From contig NZ_JAKILC010000008.1 of the NCBI RefSeq assembly GCF_023283845.1, forward strand, positions 157,611 to 221,610: 64,000 nucleotides of DNA, given 5' to 3'. This DNA comes from Shewanella marinintestina. GTDB taxonomy: Bacteria; Pseudomonadota; Gammaproteobacteria; Enterobacterales; Shewanellaceae. Shown piece after piece: positions 1-7,232 of the stretch (position 1 is the first letter of the stretch; every line of letters starts with the position of its first letter). The position numbers and the translations under genes are program-made. The notes beneath the pieces are model-generated. The model had not been told where the DNA came from, made no database searches, and saw nothing but the letters and a program-made list of their open reading frames with translations.

Positions 1-183
1 TCGCTCAATATTAAGTGACGCTCTAAGCCAGGCAATGCTGTAGATCATCACGATCAGTAGTGCAAAGATCTTACTGACGTCTTCAACAAAAAAGTGAATT
101 GCTTGTCCAACTTGGGTTTGACTAGACAAGCCGAAGCAATCGTAAACTAGCCAATCAGCCAATTGCGTAAACCATGCAAACAT
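1..183 (-). CDS. ArsP/YraQ-family permease, N-terminal part (runs off window)
   Basis: Reading from the ATG at 183 down to base 1 gives 61 codons with no stop, starting MFAWFTQLADWLVY. An amphipathic start is followed by FFVEDVSKIFALLIVMIY and a hydrophobic stretch, which is the usual beginning of the predicted permease family once called DUF318, now ArsP_1. Members such as ArsP export trivalent organoarsenicals across the inner membrane. The gene starts 5 bases after the stop of the ArsG-like gene, so it is almost certainly the last visible gene of the ars operon. Family placement rests only on this N-terminal piece. The arsenic role is inferred from the neighbours. Confidence 0.75.
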   Translation of the reverse strand, partial: MFAWFTQLADWLVYDCFGLSSQTQVGQAIHFFVEDVSKIFALLIVMIYSIAWLRASLNIER

Positions 184-187
184 TGAC

Positions 188-880
188 CTACTCCAGAAGT
201 GGAATTAAATAAAACCAGCAATAATAAATACCTGCGGCAATAAAGATCACGCCAGAGAGTATTCGTGCAAATCGTTCGATCGCTGTGATCTTGTTGAACA
301 CATTGCCGATTTGCACAGTGCCGACAGCTAATAGCAGACTTAAGATCAATACTGGCATTGCGGTGCCGATCCCATAAGCCGCTGGGATCCAAAAGCTAGA
401 TTGCTGCGCGACCGCCAGTGGCAGCAATGAAGCGAAAAACAGCGCCGCGGAGGTTGGGCAAAACGACAGGGCAAACAAAGCACCTAACGAAAATGCACCT
501 AGCTGGCCTTTTTTAGCTAACTTTTGTTGCAGCTGGTTTGAGATAGACCATTTGCTGCTAGGCAAGCGGATCCAGCCCAGCAAACAAGCACCAACGAACA
601 ATAAAACAGGCCCAAGAAACATATTCATTTGGGTCTGCAAAAAGTTTGATAACTTAGGTGCAGACATGGCGCTATGTAGTAAAATTGCCGCCAGTAAAAT
701 GTAACTCAGCATACGACCAACGCTGTATGCAGCGCCCATCATCATCGACTTCGATGGCCTATCGACTTGTTTACTAAGAAAAGATACTGCCGCCACATTG
801 GTTGCCAAGGGGCAGGGTGAAATGGAGGTGAGTACCCCAAACCATAACGCGCTAGAGAGAATAAGCAGCCATTCAACCAT
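188..880 (-). CDS. arsG: ArsG-like efflux permease (DsbD/CcdA-like membrane protein)
   Basis: A 230-residue polytopic protein with about six hydrophobic segments. Two conserved Cys-Pro motifs, SPCP (Cys23) and FCP (Cys141), are typical of the DsbD/CcdA superfamily. Directly upstream lie ArsF-like and ArsE-like genes, so the set matches the arsEFG arrangement described in Shewanella putrefaciens. There, ArsE and ArsF reduce aromatic nitroarsenicals and ArsG exports the trivalent amino products. Its start overlaps the end of arsF by 8 bases, which suggests translational coupling. A generic thiol-disulfide or sulfite-exporter-like transporter is the alternative. The ArsG name rests on operon context. 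Confidence 0.72.
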   Translation of the reverse strand: MVEWLLILSSALWFGVLTSISPCPLATNVAAVSFLSKQVDRPSKSMMMGAAYSVGRMLSYILLAAILLHSAMSAPKLSNFLQTQMNMFLGPVLLFVGACLLGWIRLPSSKWSISNQLQQKLAKKGQLGAFSLGALFALSFCPTSAALFFASLLPLAVAQQSSFWIPAAYGIGTAMPVLILSLLLAVGTVQIGNVFNKITAIERFARILSGVIFIAAGIYYCWFYLIPLLE

Positions 881-1376
881 GGTAAACAGGCTCGCGCGCT
901 GCTTGCATTGCGACTTTGTTGTTAGTGATTAAGCCAATTTCACGATAGATGTAATTAGTGAATTTTTGCTCGTCAGTAAACAGTTGCCAAACACCGTCTA
1001 AGCGGCGGTACTCAATGACTTTGCCATTTTGCTCTACCGCCAATACTACTGAGCGTGTAATTAGTTGAAAATCATCAATATAGTGATCGTTACCTTTAGA
1101 CTCTAAGTTGACCATTTGTAGGTCGACTAAGCCTTGTTGCAGTGGTTGCTGGTAACCTTGCTCAATGGCGGCCTTAGTGTACTTTTCTATCAGCTTGCAA
1201 GAAGTGCAGCGAGCATTACCATGGAAGTAGTACACTTTTAGCACTTGGTTATCGCTGAGCTTTACCGCTGGTGGCGGCACAGCAAGTTCGCTTTTGGCCT
1301 GTGATGGAGCTGACGCTAAACAGAGTAATATGGCAAGTGGCATCAACCACTTAGAAACACTATTAACGATATTCAC
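873..1376 (-). CDS. arsF: ArsF-like nitroarsenical reductase subunit
   Basis: A 167-residue protein with a signal peptide of about 27 residues (SVSKWLMPLAILLCLASAPSQA) and a thioredoxin-like segment carrying Cys57-x-x-Cys60 in NARCTSC. It should therefore act in the periplasm. Size, the CTSC motif and the position between a CKKC mini-thioredoxin and a DsbD-like permease match the ArsF family, proposed to work with ArsE in reducing nitroaromatic arsenicals. The gene overlaps arsG by 8 bases. The reaction is taken from family knowledge; the sequence itself shows only an exported CxxC redox protein. Confidence 0.7.
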   Translation of the reverse strand: MNIVNSVSKWLMPLAILLCLASAPSQAKSELAVPPPAVKLSDNQVLKVYYFHGNARCTSCKLIEKYTKAAIEQGYQQPLQQGLVDLQMVNLESKGNDHYIDDFQLITRSVVLAVEQNGKVIEYRRLDGVWQLFTDEQKFTNYIYREIGLITNNKVAMQAAREPVYHG

Positions 1377-1430
1377 TGGAAATTCCTTCTCTTGAGTACG
1401 CTTAATTAAGTTTGGACTTTTAGGTCATGA

Positions 1431-1667
1431 TTACTTGTCGCTTAGTAGCTGTTGGATCTCGGTTTTAGAAGGCACGTTACCTGCTGTGATCACAGCGCCA
1501 TTAATTACGATCGCAGGAGTCGACATCACGCCATAGTCTAAGATTGCCGCCATATCGGTGACTTTCTCAACGCTAAATTCAAGTGCCATTTCAGTTGCCA
1601 CTTGTTCTACCTCTGCGGCTAGATTGGTGCATTTTTTACAGCCGCTACCTAGAATTTCAATTTTCAT
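1431..1667 (-). CDS. arsE: ArsE-like small thioredoxin-family protein
   Basis: A 78-residue glutaredoxin/thioredoxin-fold miniature protein with the redox motif CKKC at residues 10-13 and the cis-proline segment MSTPAIVING. It has no signal peptide, so it is cytoplasmic. It is first after arsR and precedes arsF and arsG, the position of ArsE in the described arsEFG set. Proteins of this size also occur as generic TM0996-type thioredoxins beside ArsR and permease genes, so the specific arsenical role is inferred from the cluster. Confidence 0.7.
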   Translation of the reverse strand: MKIEILGSGCKKCTNLAAEVEQVATEMALEFSVEKVTDMAAILDYGVMSTPAIVINGAVITAGNVPSKTEIQQLLSDK

Positions 1668-1712
1668 CTTGTTACCTCATTAATTGCTCTATTGTTTAAC
1701 ACGTTTTGTGGA

Positions 1713-2030
1713 TCATACTAGCGCTGCATGTTTGGCGGCGTTTTTTTCAATGACGCTTTCAAGGCAGCTTAATGTTTTTAATAAACAAGGGGTTTCTAAG
1801 CGATAGAAGATCTGTTTTCCGTCACGGCGGCTGCTCACGATGCCAGCTTGGCGTAGCAGTGATAAGTGCTTAGAAACAGTGGAAATGTCGGCATTGACGC
1901 CATCGGTGAGTTCGCAAACACAACGTTCTTGTTGCTGTAATTGCTCAACTAGCCACAAACGAGTTGGGTGGGCTAGTGCTTTGAGTATGGCGGCGCGAGC
2001 ATTGAATTTTTGTTGTTCTTGTTCAGTCAT
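1713..2030 (-). CDS. arsR: ArsR-family metalloregulator
   Basis: A 105-residue winged-helix repressor. It contains the ArsR-type inducer motif CVCEL (Cys37 and Cys39) at the start of the recognition region, followed by the HTH segment ISTVSKHLSLLRQAGIV and the wing RRDGKQIFYRL. ArsR proteins repress their own operon and are released by As(III) or Sb(III). It leads the minus-strand ars cluster and is separated from arsE by 45 bases, so autoregulation of the whole operon is likely. I did not pick out a clear operator in the upstream AT-rich stretch. Confidence 0.88.
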   Translation of the reverse strand: MTEQEQQKFNARAAILKALAHPTRLWLVEQLQQQERCVCELTDGVNADISTVSKHLSLLRQAGIVSSRRDGKQIFYRLETPCLLKTLSCLESVIEKNAAKHAALV

Positions 2031-2213
2031 GGCAGTGTCGTTTTCCGTGCGTATATATGAAATATCATATTTGTATATTTGGCAAAGTAACCAAATGTTT
2101 TTTGTGGAACAAGAAATTTGCTCAAATGCTGTTCAGAATCGTGATCTATGAGTCATTTCGGTTGGCTTTGTGAACAAGGGGCGAGTTGTAGCGTAGGGTT
2201 GAGTGTTAGCAAC

Positions 2214-2249
2214 AAAAAACGCCTTGTAGCAAGACAGCACAAGGCGTTT
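2214..2249 (-). terminator. Rho-independent terminator for the DUF2999 gene
   Basis: Inverted repeat AAACGCCTTGT / ACAAGGCGTTT with an 11-base loop. On the minus strand it is followed by a T run (TTTTTTGTT). It lies 62 bases beyond the DUF2999 stop and ends that transcript before the ars promoter region. Confidence 0.75.
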
Positions 2250-2310
2250 AGAGTGATTTTGGTTGCCGCTGTTTAGCTATGAGCTAGAAGGCTATTTACA
2301 ACCAGAGCGA

Positions 2311-2562
2311 TTACTTTTGCAGCTGGGCTTTTGCCGCTTCAACTTTTGCAAAGTCTAAACCTAGCTCTTCAACCGCTTCTTTAATCAAAGCCGGGTTTTG
2401 CATAACAAGACCCATAAGTTGCTGTAGCTTTTCTGGTGGAATACCTAGCTGACCAATCACTGCCATGGCCATCATTGGGTTTTCAGTTAGTGTTTGGAAC
2501 AGCTCTTTAGCTTGCTCATCACTGACGTTATGTTCTTTTAAGATCGCAAGAATCGGGTTCAT
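2311..2562 (-). CDS. DUF2999 family small protein
   Basis: The chosen start is the internal ATG (MNPILAILKEHNVS), because AGGTAAGG lies just upstream of it; this gives 83 residues. An upstream ATG adds 16 residues but has no good ribosome-binding site. The protein is small, acidic and helical, with no membrane segment or Cys, and contains ENPMMAMAVIGQLGIPPEKL. It resembles DUF2999 proteins known from Shewanella and Vibrio relatives, whose function is unknown. It is monocistronic with its own terminator. Confidence 0.7.
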   Translation of the reverse strand: MNPILAILKEHNVSDEQAKELFQTLTENPMMAMAVIGQLGIPPEKLQQLMGLVMQNPALIKEAVEELGLDFAKVEAAKAQLQK

Positions 2563-2727
2563 TGCCTTACCTTTATGTTGGCTAAAATCAATAGGCCTAG
2601 ATTTTAACACTCATCGGGGTTTTTATACCAAGCTAAATCGACAGTATGCCAAGTTTTACCTATTTCGATTTTGGTAAAGCGCCCTGTAGCAGCGCTGAAG
2701 CATTAACAGCGCTGGTGATAATCATGC

Positions 2728-3309
2728 TTATAAAGCCTGAAATTGCGCCTTGGTGATGCCGTAATGCACGCGATCGTCAAAGCCATTCGCTAGCTTGTAG
2801 TAATCTTTTTGGCGGCCTTCATGGACAAAGCCGCACTTTTGCATGGTTTTATATGAGCCGGTGTTACTAATGTGGCAATCGGCAGTCACTTTATGGGCAT
2901 CGAGCTCACTAAAGGCAAGATGAGTTAAAAACTGACACGCCGCAGTGGCAATACCTTGACCCCAAGCGTGCACTGGCAGCTGGTAGCCAACTTCAAAGTT
3001 ACCCAGCATAAACATCACCGCAGGCAAGCCAGCCATTCCCATATATTGACCATTAAGATCGCGAATAACGACAGTGATGTTTTCTGGCCATTGGCCTTTG
3101 CTAATCGCTTCGGCGGTGTTTGCAATAATCGGGTTAAAGAAGCCCTGGTAAACCTCAACTGGCGATGGCGCGAAAAACAAATACTCTGCGACCTCAGGAT
3201 CGTCCAGCATGGTGATGATCTCACTCAGATCTCTCGCCTTAATTAACTCAATCGTTAGTGAGTCTGTTAATGGGATTGCTTGGCCTAATTTAAACTGTGT
3301 AATCGACAA
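2728..3309 (-). CDS. GNAT acetyltransferase (RimJ/RimL type)
   Basis: A 193-residue single-domain protein. The central region reads YQLPVHAWGQGIATAACQFLTHLAF, matching the acetyl-CoA binding motif (R/Q-x-x-G-x-G/A) of the GNAT fold. It is followed by KVTADCHISNTGSYKTMQKCGF, typical of RimJ/RimL-like enzymes that acetylate amino groups of proteins or small molecules. The substrate cannot be read from sequence. Its neighbours share no obvious pathway. Confidence 0.85.
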   Translation of the reverse strand: MSITQFKLGQAIPLTDSLTIELIKARDLSEIITMLDDPEVAEYLFFAPSPVEVYQGFFNPIIANTAEAISKGQWPENITVVIRDLNGQYMGMAGLPAVMFMLGNFEVGYQLPVHAWGQGIATAACQFLTHLAFSELDAHKVTADCHISNTGSYKTMQKCGFVHEGRQKDYYKLANGFDDRVHYGITKAQFQAL

Positions 3310-3443
3310 TGTTGCTTACCTAAATAATGAATATGCGCCCATCATAGCGTGGCCAATAAGCTAGCGATTGAACATTTGCGACAAGTTTCAGCTAACGTTT
3401 GCTCAAACCAATTGCTGCAAACAGCTTTAGCGGAACAGCCTTA

Positions 3444-4265
3444 TTATTCAAAGTCGCCATAAATATCGATAACGAGATCCCGTGCGCTGATGTATCCGGC
3501 TGGGGTTACGCCTAAGATCTTTTTCATCTGGCGGATCAAATGTGGCTGATCGCTAAAGCCATACTGATCGGCTAGAGCAGCCCAGTCAGGATTTAACGGA
3601 TGCTGGTATAGATGGGTAAACAATGCCTCAAACTTCACTATGGTTTGATATTGCTTAATGCTCAAGCCAACCACTTTGCTAAAGGCACGCTCTAAGGTGC
3701 GTTTGGTACAAAAACACTGCTTGGCTAAATGCTCGCTGCTGAGCATGCCATTGCTTTGCTCGATAAGCAGTAAGGATTTTTCAACCAAGGCCACTGTTAG
3801 ATCTGGCTTAACCAGTGTTAGAAGCGGCGTAAGATCATGCTCGACTTGCTCAAGCAGACTCGCCCTATCAGCTTGCACTATTAAGGATTGATAACGCTCA
3901 GGCTGCAATAAGTCATCTAACCAATCAATTTTAATGCATTGATCAATAACTCCAGCTTGCTGCTGTTTGAGTTGATACAGCGCCGTTGGGGTAAAGCGAA
4001 AACCTAAACGGGTCAGTGGCGGTTTATCATCAAGGATCAAAGTCTGAGTATTGGCGGTGAGTAAGTAACTGCCATGGCCTGAAAACTGAGCTTTAGCACT
4101 GGTGTATTGATAGGGCTGTTGGCTAGGGGAGATTATATAGTGGGCATTTACATTAGGCACCAACTGCGGCATGGCATCGATGTTGTCGTCTGCAGAAACA
4201 TCGAGGTACCACACCCAATCAATTAGGTGCTTTAGTGAGTCAATTTGATGTTTCCAAGTGATCAT
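3444..4265 (-). CDS. AraC-family transcriptional regulator
   Basis: A 273-residue protein. The C-terminal ~100 residues form the two-HTH AraC DNA-binding domain (LSSEHLAKQCFCTKRTLERAFSK, then ADQYGFSDQPHLIRQMKKILGVTPAGY). The N-terminal part is the beta-rich sensory region common to AraC proteins of the DUF6597 type. It is monocistronic, and the target and inducer are unknown. The closest genes on either side give no clear regulatory hint. Confidence 0.85.
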   Translation of the reverse strand: MITWKHQIDSLKHLIDWVWYLDVSADDNIDAMPQLVPNVNAHYIISPSQQPYQYTSAKAQFSGHGSYLLTANTQTLILDDKPPLTRLGFRFTPTALYQLKQQQAGVIDQCIKIDWLDDLLQPERYQSLIVQADRASLLEQVEHDLTPLLTLVKPDLTVALVEKSLLLIEQSNGMLSSEHLAKQCFCTKRTLERAFSKVVGLSIKQYQTIVKFEALFTHLYQHPLNPDWAALADQYGFSDQPHLIRQMKKILGVTPAGYISARDLVIDIYGDFE

Positions 4266-4493
4266 AGCGAGCTCGATAAAAGGCCGTATATGAATAATAA
4301 CAGGCTTTAGAGATTAGCCTAGGAGGATTCGAGGTGAAGAATGATGATTTTTGTATATGTCTTATACAGTTAAGGTTTTGTTTGTTGATATATTCTGCAA
4401 AAGTTACTCGCCGCTATATAGCTATGCTGCCGCCTTGGTTAAGCTACGCCAAATTTATAAGGTTCTCTTGGTGTTAGTTAAAAGGTAGTCGGC

Positions 4494-5174
4494 ATGCAAA
4501 GGTCAGAAGTCAATATGAATCGGTATTTATCAGGCGTTTTTTTAGAAGATAGGCCTGTCAGCAAGCGAGTATTTAACTTAGTGATTGGCTTAGTGCTAAT
4601 TTGGGGTTTTAGCATTAACTATCTTGCTGTTGCGTATTTTCCGGTTGAAATACTGCAATGGATAAATCCTTGGGTGTTACTGGTAGTTGTGTTTGTTTCA
4701 TTAATGGCAGGCTGCTTGATTATGCTCAAGTATCCGGTGCCCTTGGTTAGTTTTTTAGGCTACAACCTGATGACTTTGAGTATCAGTATTACCTTGAGCC
4801 TATTTTTACAAGGATTTACTGCTGCAGAGGTCGCGTTAGCTGTCGAGTATACTGCAGGTATTACCTTGCTAATGATCATTACCGCAACGATTGCACCTAA
4901 GCTCTTTGTTAGTTTTGGTAAAGTATTGTGCGTGGTAGGTGGTTGGATAGTGTCAGTCGAGCTGACTTGGTTGCTTTTCTTTGGTCACAGTCACGATATG
5001 ATCCATTTGATCGCTGCACTGAGCATGTGTGGTTACATTGGCTACACTTGGGCTGTAGCTTGCGAGTGTGGTGAAACCTTAGATGAAGCGATAGATTTTG
5101 GTGGCATGCTGTATGTGCACATTATTAATTTATTTATGCGTATTTTGCATCTGATTTCCTCGTTGCGACCTTAA
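4494..5174 (+). CDS. Bax inhibitor-1 (BI-1/YccA-like) family membrane protein
   Basis: 226 residues with seven predicted membrane segments. The segment VEYTAGITLLMIITATIAPKLF and the C-terminal MLYVHIINLFMRILHLIS resemble the BI-1 family, whose bacterial members modulate the FtsH protease or act as pH-gated calcium leaks. It diverges from the usual YccA sequence and has an acidic DEAIDFGG loop before the last helix. The first ATG has AAAGG eight bases upstream; a second ATG seven codons in is possible. Function in this organism is not known. Confidence 0.65.
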   Translation: MQRSEVNMNRYLSGVFLEDRPVSKRVFNLVIGLVLIWGFSINYLAVAYFPVEILQWINPWVLLVVVFVSLMAGCLIMLKYPVPLVSFLGYNLMTLSISITLSLFLQGFTAAEVALAVEYTAGITLLMIITATIAPKLFVSFGKVLCVVGGWIVSVELTWLLFFGHSHDMIHLIAALSMCGYIGYTWAVACECGETLDEAIDFGGMLYVHIINLFMRILHLISSLRP

Positions 5175-5197
5175 TCTATACGCTAAATAAGTTGTAC

Positions 5198-5227
5198 AAA
5201 GAAACACAGCCTAGGCTGTGTTTCTTT
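5198..5227. terminator. Perfect 30-base palindrome, likely terminator
   Basis: The 15-base arm AAAGAAACACAGCCT is followed directly by its exact reverse complement. It lies 24 bases after the BI-1-like stop and before the convergent HlyD gene. The flanking A and T bases would make it work in either direction. Confidence 0.6.
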
Positions 5228-5305
5228 CGTTTAAGTATTCGCACTTAGTTATTAGGACTCAGTTATTAGCATTTAGCTGTTAACTAAAACGCTACCCCTA
5301 AAAAG

Positions 5306-6337
5306 TTATAGCGGATTAAGGTAGGCTTTCACTGCGGTCAATCGTACTGTTGCGCCGCCAATAATGTCGAGAAAGCCTAATATCGACAGTGGTTTATCGG
5401 CACTTATCCAAGCAGAACCTGTTGCACCAATAGGTAACATAGCCATAGTGGCCTCATCAATCTCTAACACGACAGTGCGCCCAACAGGCATAGAACCTAA
5501 GTTGATATGACGCGACACCATTTGCTCGCGGGGTAAGATATCGCCCTGAGCTTCACCTGTAGCTTCGACTTTACTGTGCACTCTGGCTCTAAAAATCTGC
5601 CCGGGGTAAGCATCAATATAAAACTCGGCAAATTGACCCGGTTGAATATAGGCAAATGACTGATCAGGAATACGCATCTCGACAAATTTGCGCTTGATAT
5701 CCCATAGGTGCATGGCACCGACACGTGAGCCATCGGCGATATAAACATGGGTTACCATGCCGTCAAACGGGGCACGCACTTCAAGGCGCTTGAGTTCAAA
5801 TTGTTGCTTACGTAGTTGGGCATATTGCACCTCAAGTTGTGCATGTTGCACCTTGAGTTCGGCTTTGATTATCTCAACATTGTCCTCGGCATTTTCTAAG
5901 TCACGTTCACTGACGTGTTGGCCAAGCTCGGCTTTACGTTTATGGGTGCGCTTAGCTTGGGCGAGCTTAACTTCAGTTGCCTCGATGCTGCGCTCAACCT
6001 CGTTGATCCGCGCGTTGATTTCATCAATGGCACTACTGACCTTGTCATCTACTAAGGTGTAGATCAATTCCCCTTTTTTGACTCGTTGATTGTGATCGAC
6101 TTCGATCGATTCTATCTGCTGACCAATGGCAGGGGACAAAATCGCATGGGGAGCTCTAACTGTCGTTGAGTTGGTTAAATCGGCTGGTGAATAAAAGCGG
6201 TGAGCCAAAAATAGCGCACTAGCAATTAAACAACCGACAAATACGCTAATAAAATAATTGCGCGGTCTGGTTTTTATCACTTTGAATTTAAACAGTAACC
6301 AAACGATAAAAATGTACGGCAGCATGATCTCTTTCAT
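5306..6337 (-). CDS. HlyD/EmrA-like membrane fusion protein (YibH-like)
   Basis: 343 residues: one N-terminal membrane helix (residues ~30-48), a lipoyl-like half (APHAILSPAIGQQIESIEV), a long coiled-coil hairpin from ~105 to 185 rich in E, K, A and Q, then the second lipoyl half (RLEVRAPFDGMVTHVYI) and a beta-barrel domain. This is the periplasmic adaptor architecture of efflux or secretion systems. No inner-membrane pump or outer-membrane channel gene is adjacent. Instead the gene follows a small two-TM protein with a one-base overlap, as in the E. coli yibI-yibH pair. Substrate unknown. The start could also be the ATG four codons in. Confidence 0.8.
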   Translation of the reverse strand: MKEIMLPYIFIVWLLFKFKVIKTRPRNYFISVFVGCLIASALFLAHRFYSPADLTNSTTVRAPHAILSPAIGQQIESIEVDHNQRVKKGELIYTLVDDKVSSAIDEINARINEVERSIEATEVKLAQAKRTHKRKAELGQHVSERDLENAEDNVEIIKAELKVQHAQLEVQYAQLRKQQFELKRLEVRAPFDGMVTHVYIADGSRVGAMHLWDIKRKFVEMRIPDQSFAYIQPGQFAEFYIDAYPGQIFRARVHSKVEATGEAQGDILPREQMVSRHINLGSMPVGRTVVLEIDEATMAMLPIGATGSAWISADKPLSILGFLDIIGGATVRLTAVKAYLNPL

Positions 6338-6645
6338 TAGCGTGTCCCCCTAATCCATTCTTGTGCTCTGTCCCAGTCGGTGACGATGGCGATAACGGCC
6401 AGCACCCATAAAGGTTTCCATAATAGGCCTAGCATACATAGCCAAAACACCAGTTTTGCTTGCTGCATGCCTTGTTCTTTAGCGAGGTACTTAGGCAAAG
6501 AGTGCAGGTGCCAAAGTTTTAGAGCGACCCAACTGAAGATGCCGATAGTGATTAAGGTGACGACCCACATAAAGGCCACGGAATCGAGCAGTACCATCAC
6601 ACTAGGTAAGTGTTCATAAACTAGGTCTGTATTGTGGATTTTCAT
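6337..6645 (-). CDS. Small two- to three-TM inner-membrane protein (YibI/DUF3302-like)
   Basis: 102 residues with hydrophobic stretches at ~17-43 and ~66-90 separated by a basic loop (HSLPKYLAKEQGMQQAK), ending in TDWDRAQEWIRGTR. Small membrane proteins of this kind precede HlyD-type adaptors in YibI/YibH-like pairs. Its last base is the first base of the HlyD gene, so the two are translationally coupled. Placement in DUF3302 is tentative and based on layout more than on clear residues. No biochemical role is known. Confidence 0.6.
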   Translation of the reverse strand: MKIHNTDLVYEHLPSVMVLLDSVAFMWVVTLITIGIFSWVALKLWHLHSLPKYLAKEQGMQQAKLVFWLCMLGLLWKPLWVLAVIAIVTDWDRAQEWIRGTR

Positions 6646-7079
6646 TCAACTCTCTTAATCAATGTTTGATCGGTTAAGGCTTAATACGCATGCAATATTA
6701 GCGTTTGCTAGCTGAACCAAAGTTGAACTCCTTATCCAGTTATTTGTTAGATAGCGTCAATAAACTGAGTTTTGAGACAAGCACTGCAAAAAGTCGACGA
6801 ATTTGATTTTATGTAAGTTTTTTGGCATTTCTTTTTAAAAATATATTTTGTTGGTTATTTTTATTGGTTAGAACAGGGTTTTATTGGTCTTGGTGCTAGT
6901 TAGATTTTAATTTTGTTTATTTTTATCTGTTTTTTATCAATATGTTGGTTGTCAATATTTTGTCTTTGATGGTTTTATGGTTTTTATAGTTATAAGTTGG
7001 TGATTAATCGATATATTTCGATTTACAATATTAGGGTTAAAGATAATAATCCGCCAGATCTTACAAGTTGCACTATGTG
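6646..7079. other. Gene-free T-rich region upstream of the chitinase riboswitch
   Basis: About 430 bases without a credible gene. Between roughly 6820 and 7010 the plus strand is strongly T-rich, with recurring TTTTAT and TTGGTT words. A promoter for the riboswitch-chitinase transcript must lie here, and one for the minus-strand YibI/YibH-like pair near 6650-6720. I could not assign -10/-35 boxes with confidence. Confidence 0.5.
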
Positions 7080-7170
7080 CACTTGATGATAAAGGCAAAG
7101 CCTGTGAAAGCAGGTGACGCAAAGCATCCAGTCTAAGGGGCAACCTATGGCAGTGGCGCTACCACAAGTG
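7080..7170 (+). ncRNA. Cyclic di-GMP-I (GEMM-I) riboswitch aptamer
   Basis: The sequence contains the hallmark order of the GEMM-I aptamer: GGCAAAGCC, a GAAA tetraloop closed by CCTGT/GCAGG, then GACGCAAAGC, then a second helix region ending in GCGCTACC. An outer stem CACTTG (7080-7085) / CAAGTG (7165-7170) closes the whole element. It lies 63 bases before the chitinase start codon on the same strand. GEMM-I elements bind c-di-GMP and are known in front of chitin-related genes in Vibrio and Shewanella relatives. Assigned by eye from conserved positions; a covariance-model score would confirm it. Confidence 0.9.
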
Positions 7171-7173
7171 ACA

Positions 7174-7205
7174 CAGGCGGCATTGGATGCCTGTTTGTTG
7201 CTTTT
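7174..7205 (+). promoter_or_regulatory. Riboswitch expression platform: terminator-like hairpin with an alternative pairing
   Basis: Stem CAGGC (7174-7178) / GCCTG (7189-7193), or the nested alternative GGCAT/ATGCC, is followed by a T-rich run (TTTGTTGCTTTTCT). The bases TGGATGC at 7184-7190 can instead pair with GCATCCA at 7124-7130 inside the aptamer, a perfect 7-bp match. That would break both aptamer and terminator. The simplest reading is a transcriptional OFF switch: c-di-GMP keeps the aptamer folded and the terminator free to form. This direction is inferred. Confidence 0.6.
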
Positions 7206-7232
7206 CTATATCTAATGAAAAGGGATAAATAC

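Noticed and set aside
6952..7143. Minus-strand reading frame overlapping the chitinase leader
   Set aside because: It runs antisense through the riboswitch aptamer, has no ribosome-binding site and a low-complexity composition; the RNA element explains the sequence.
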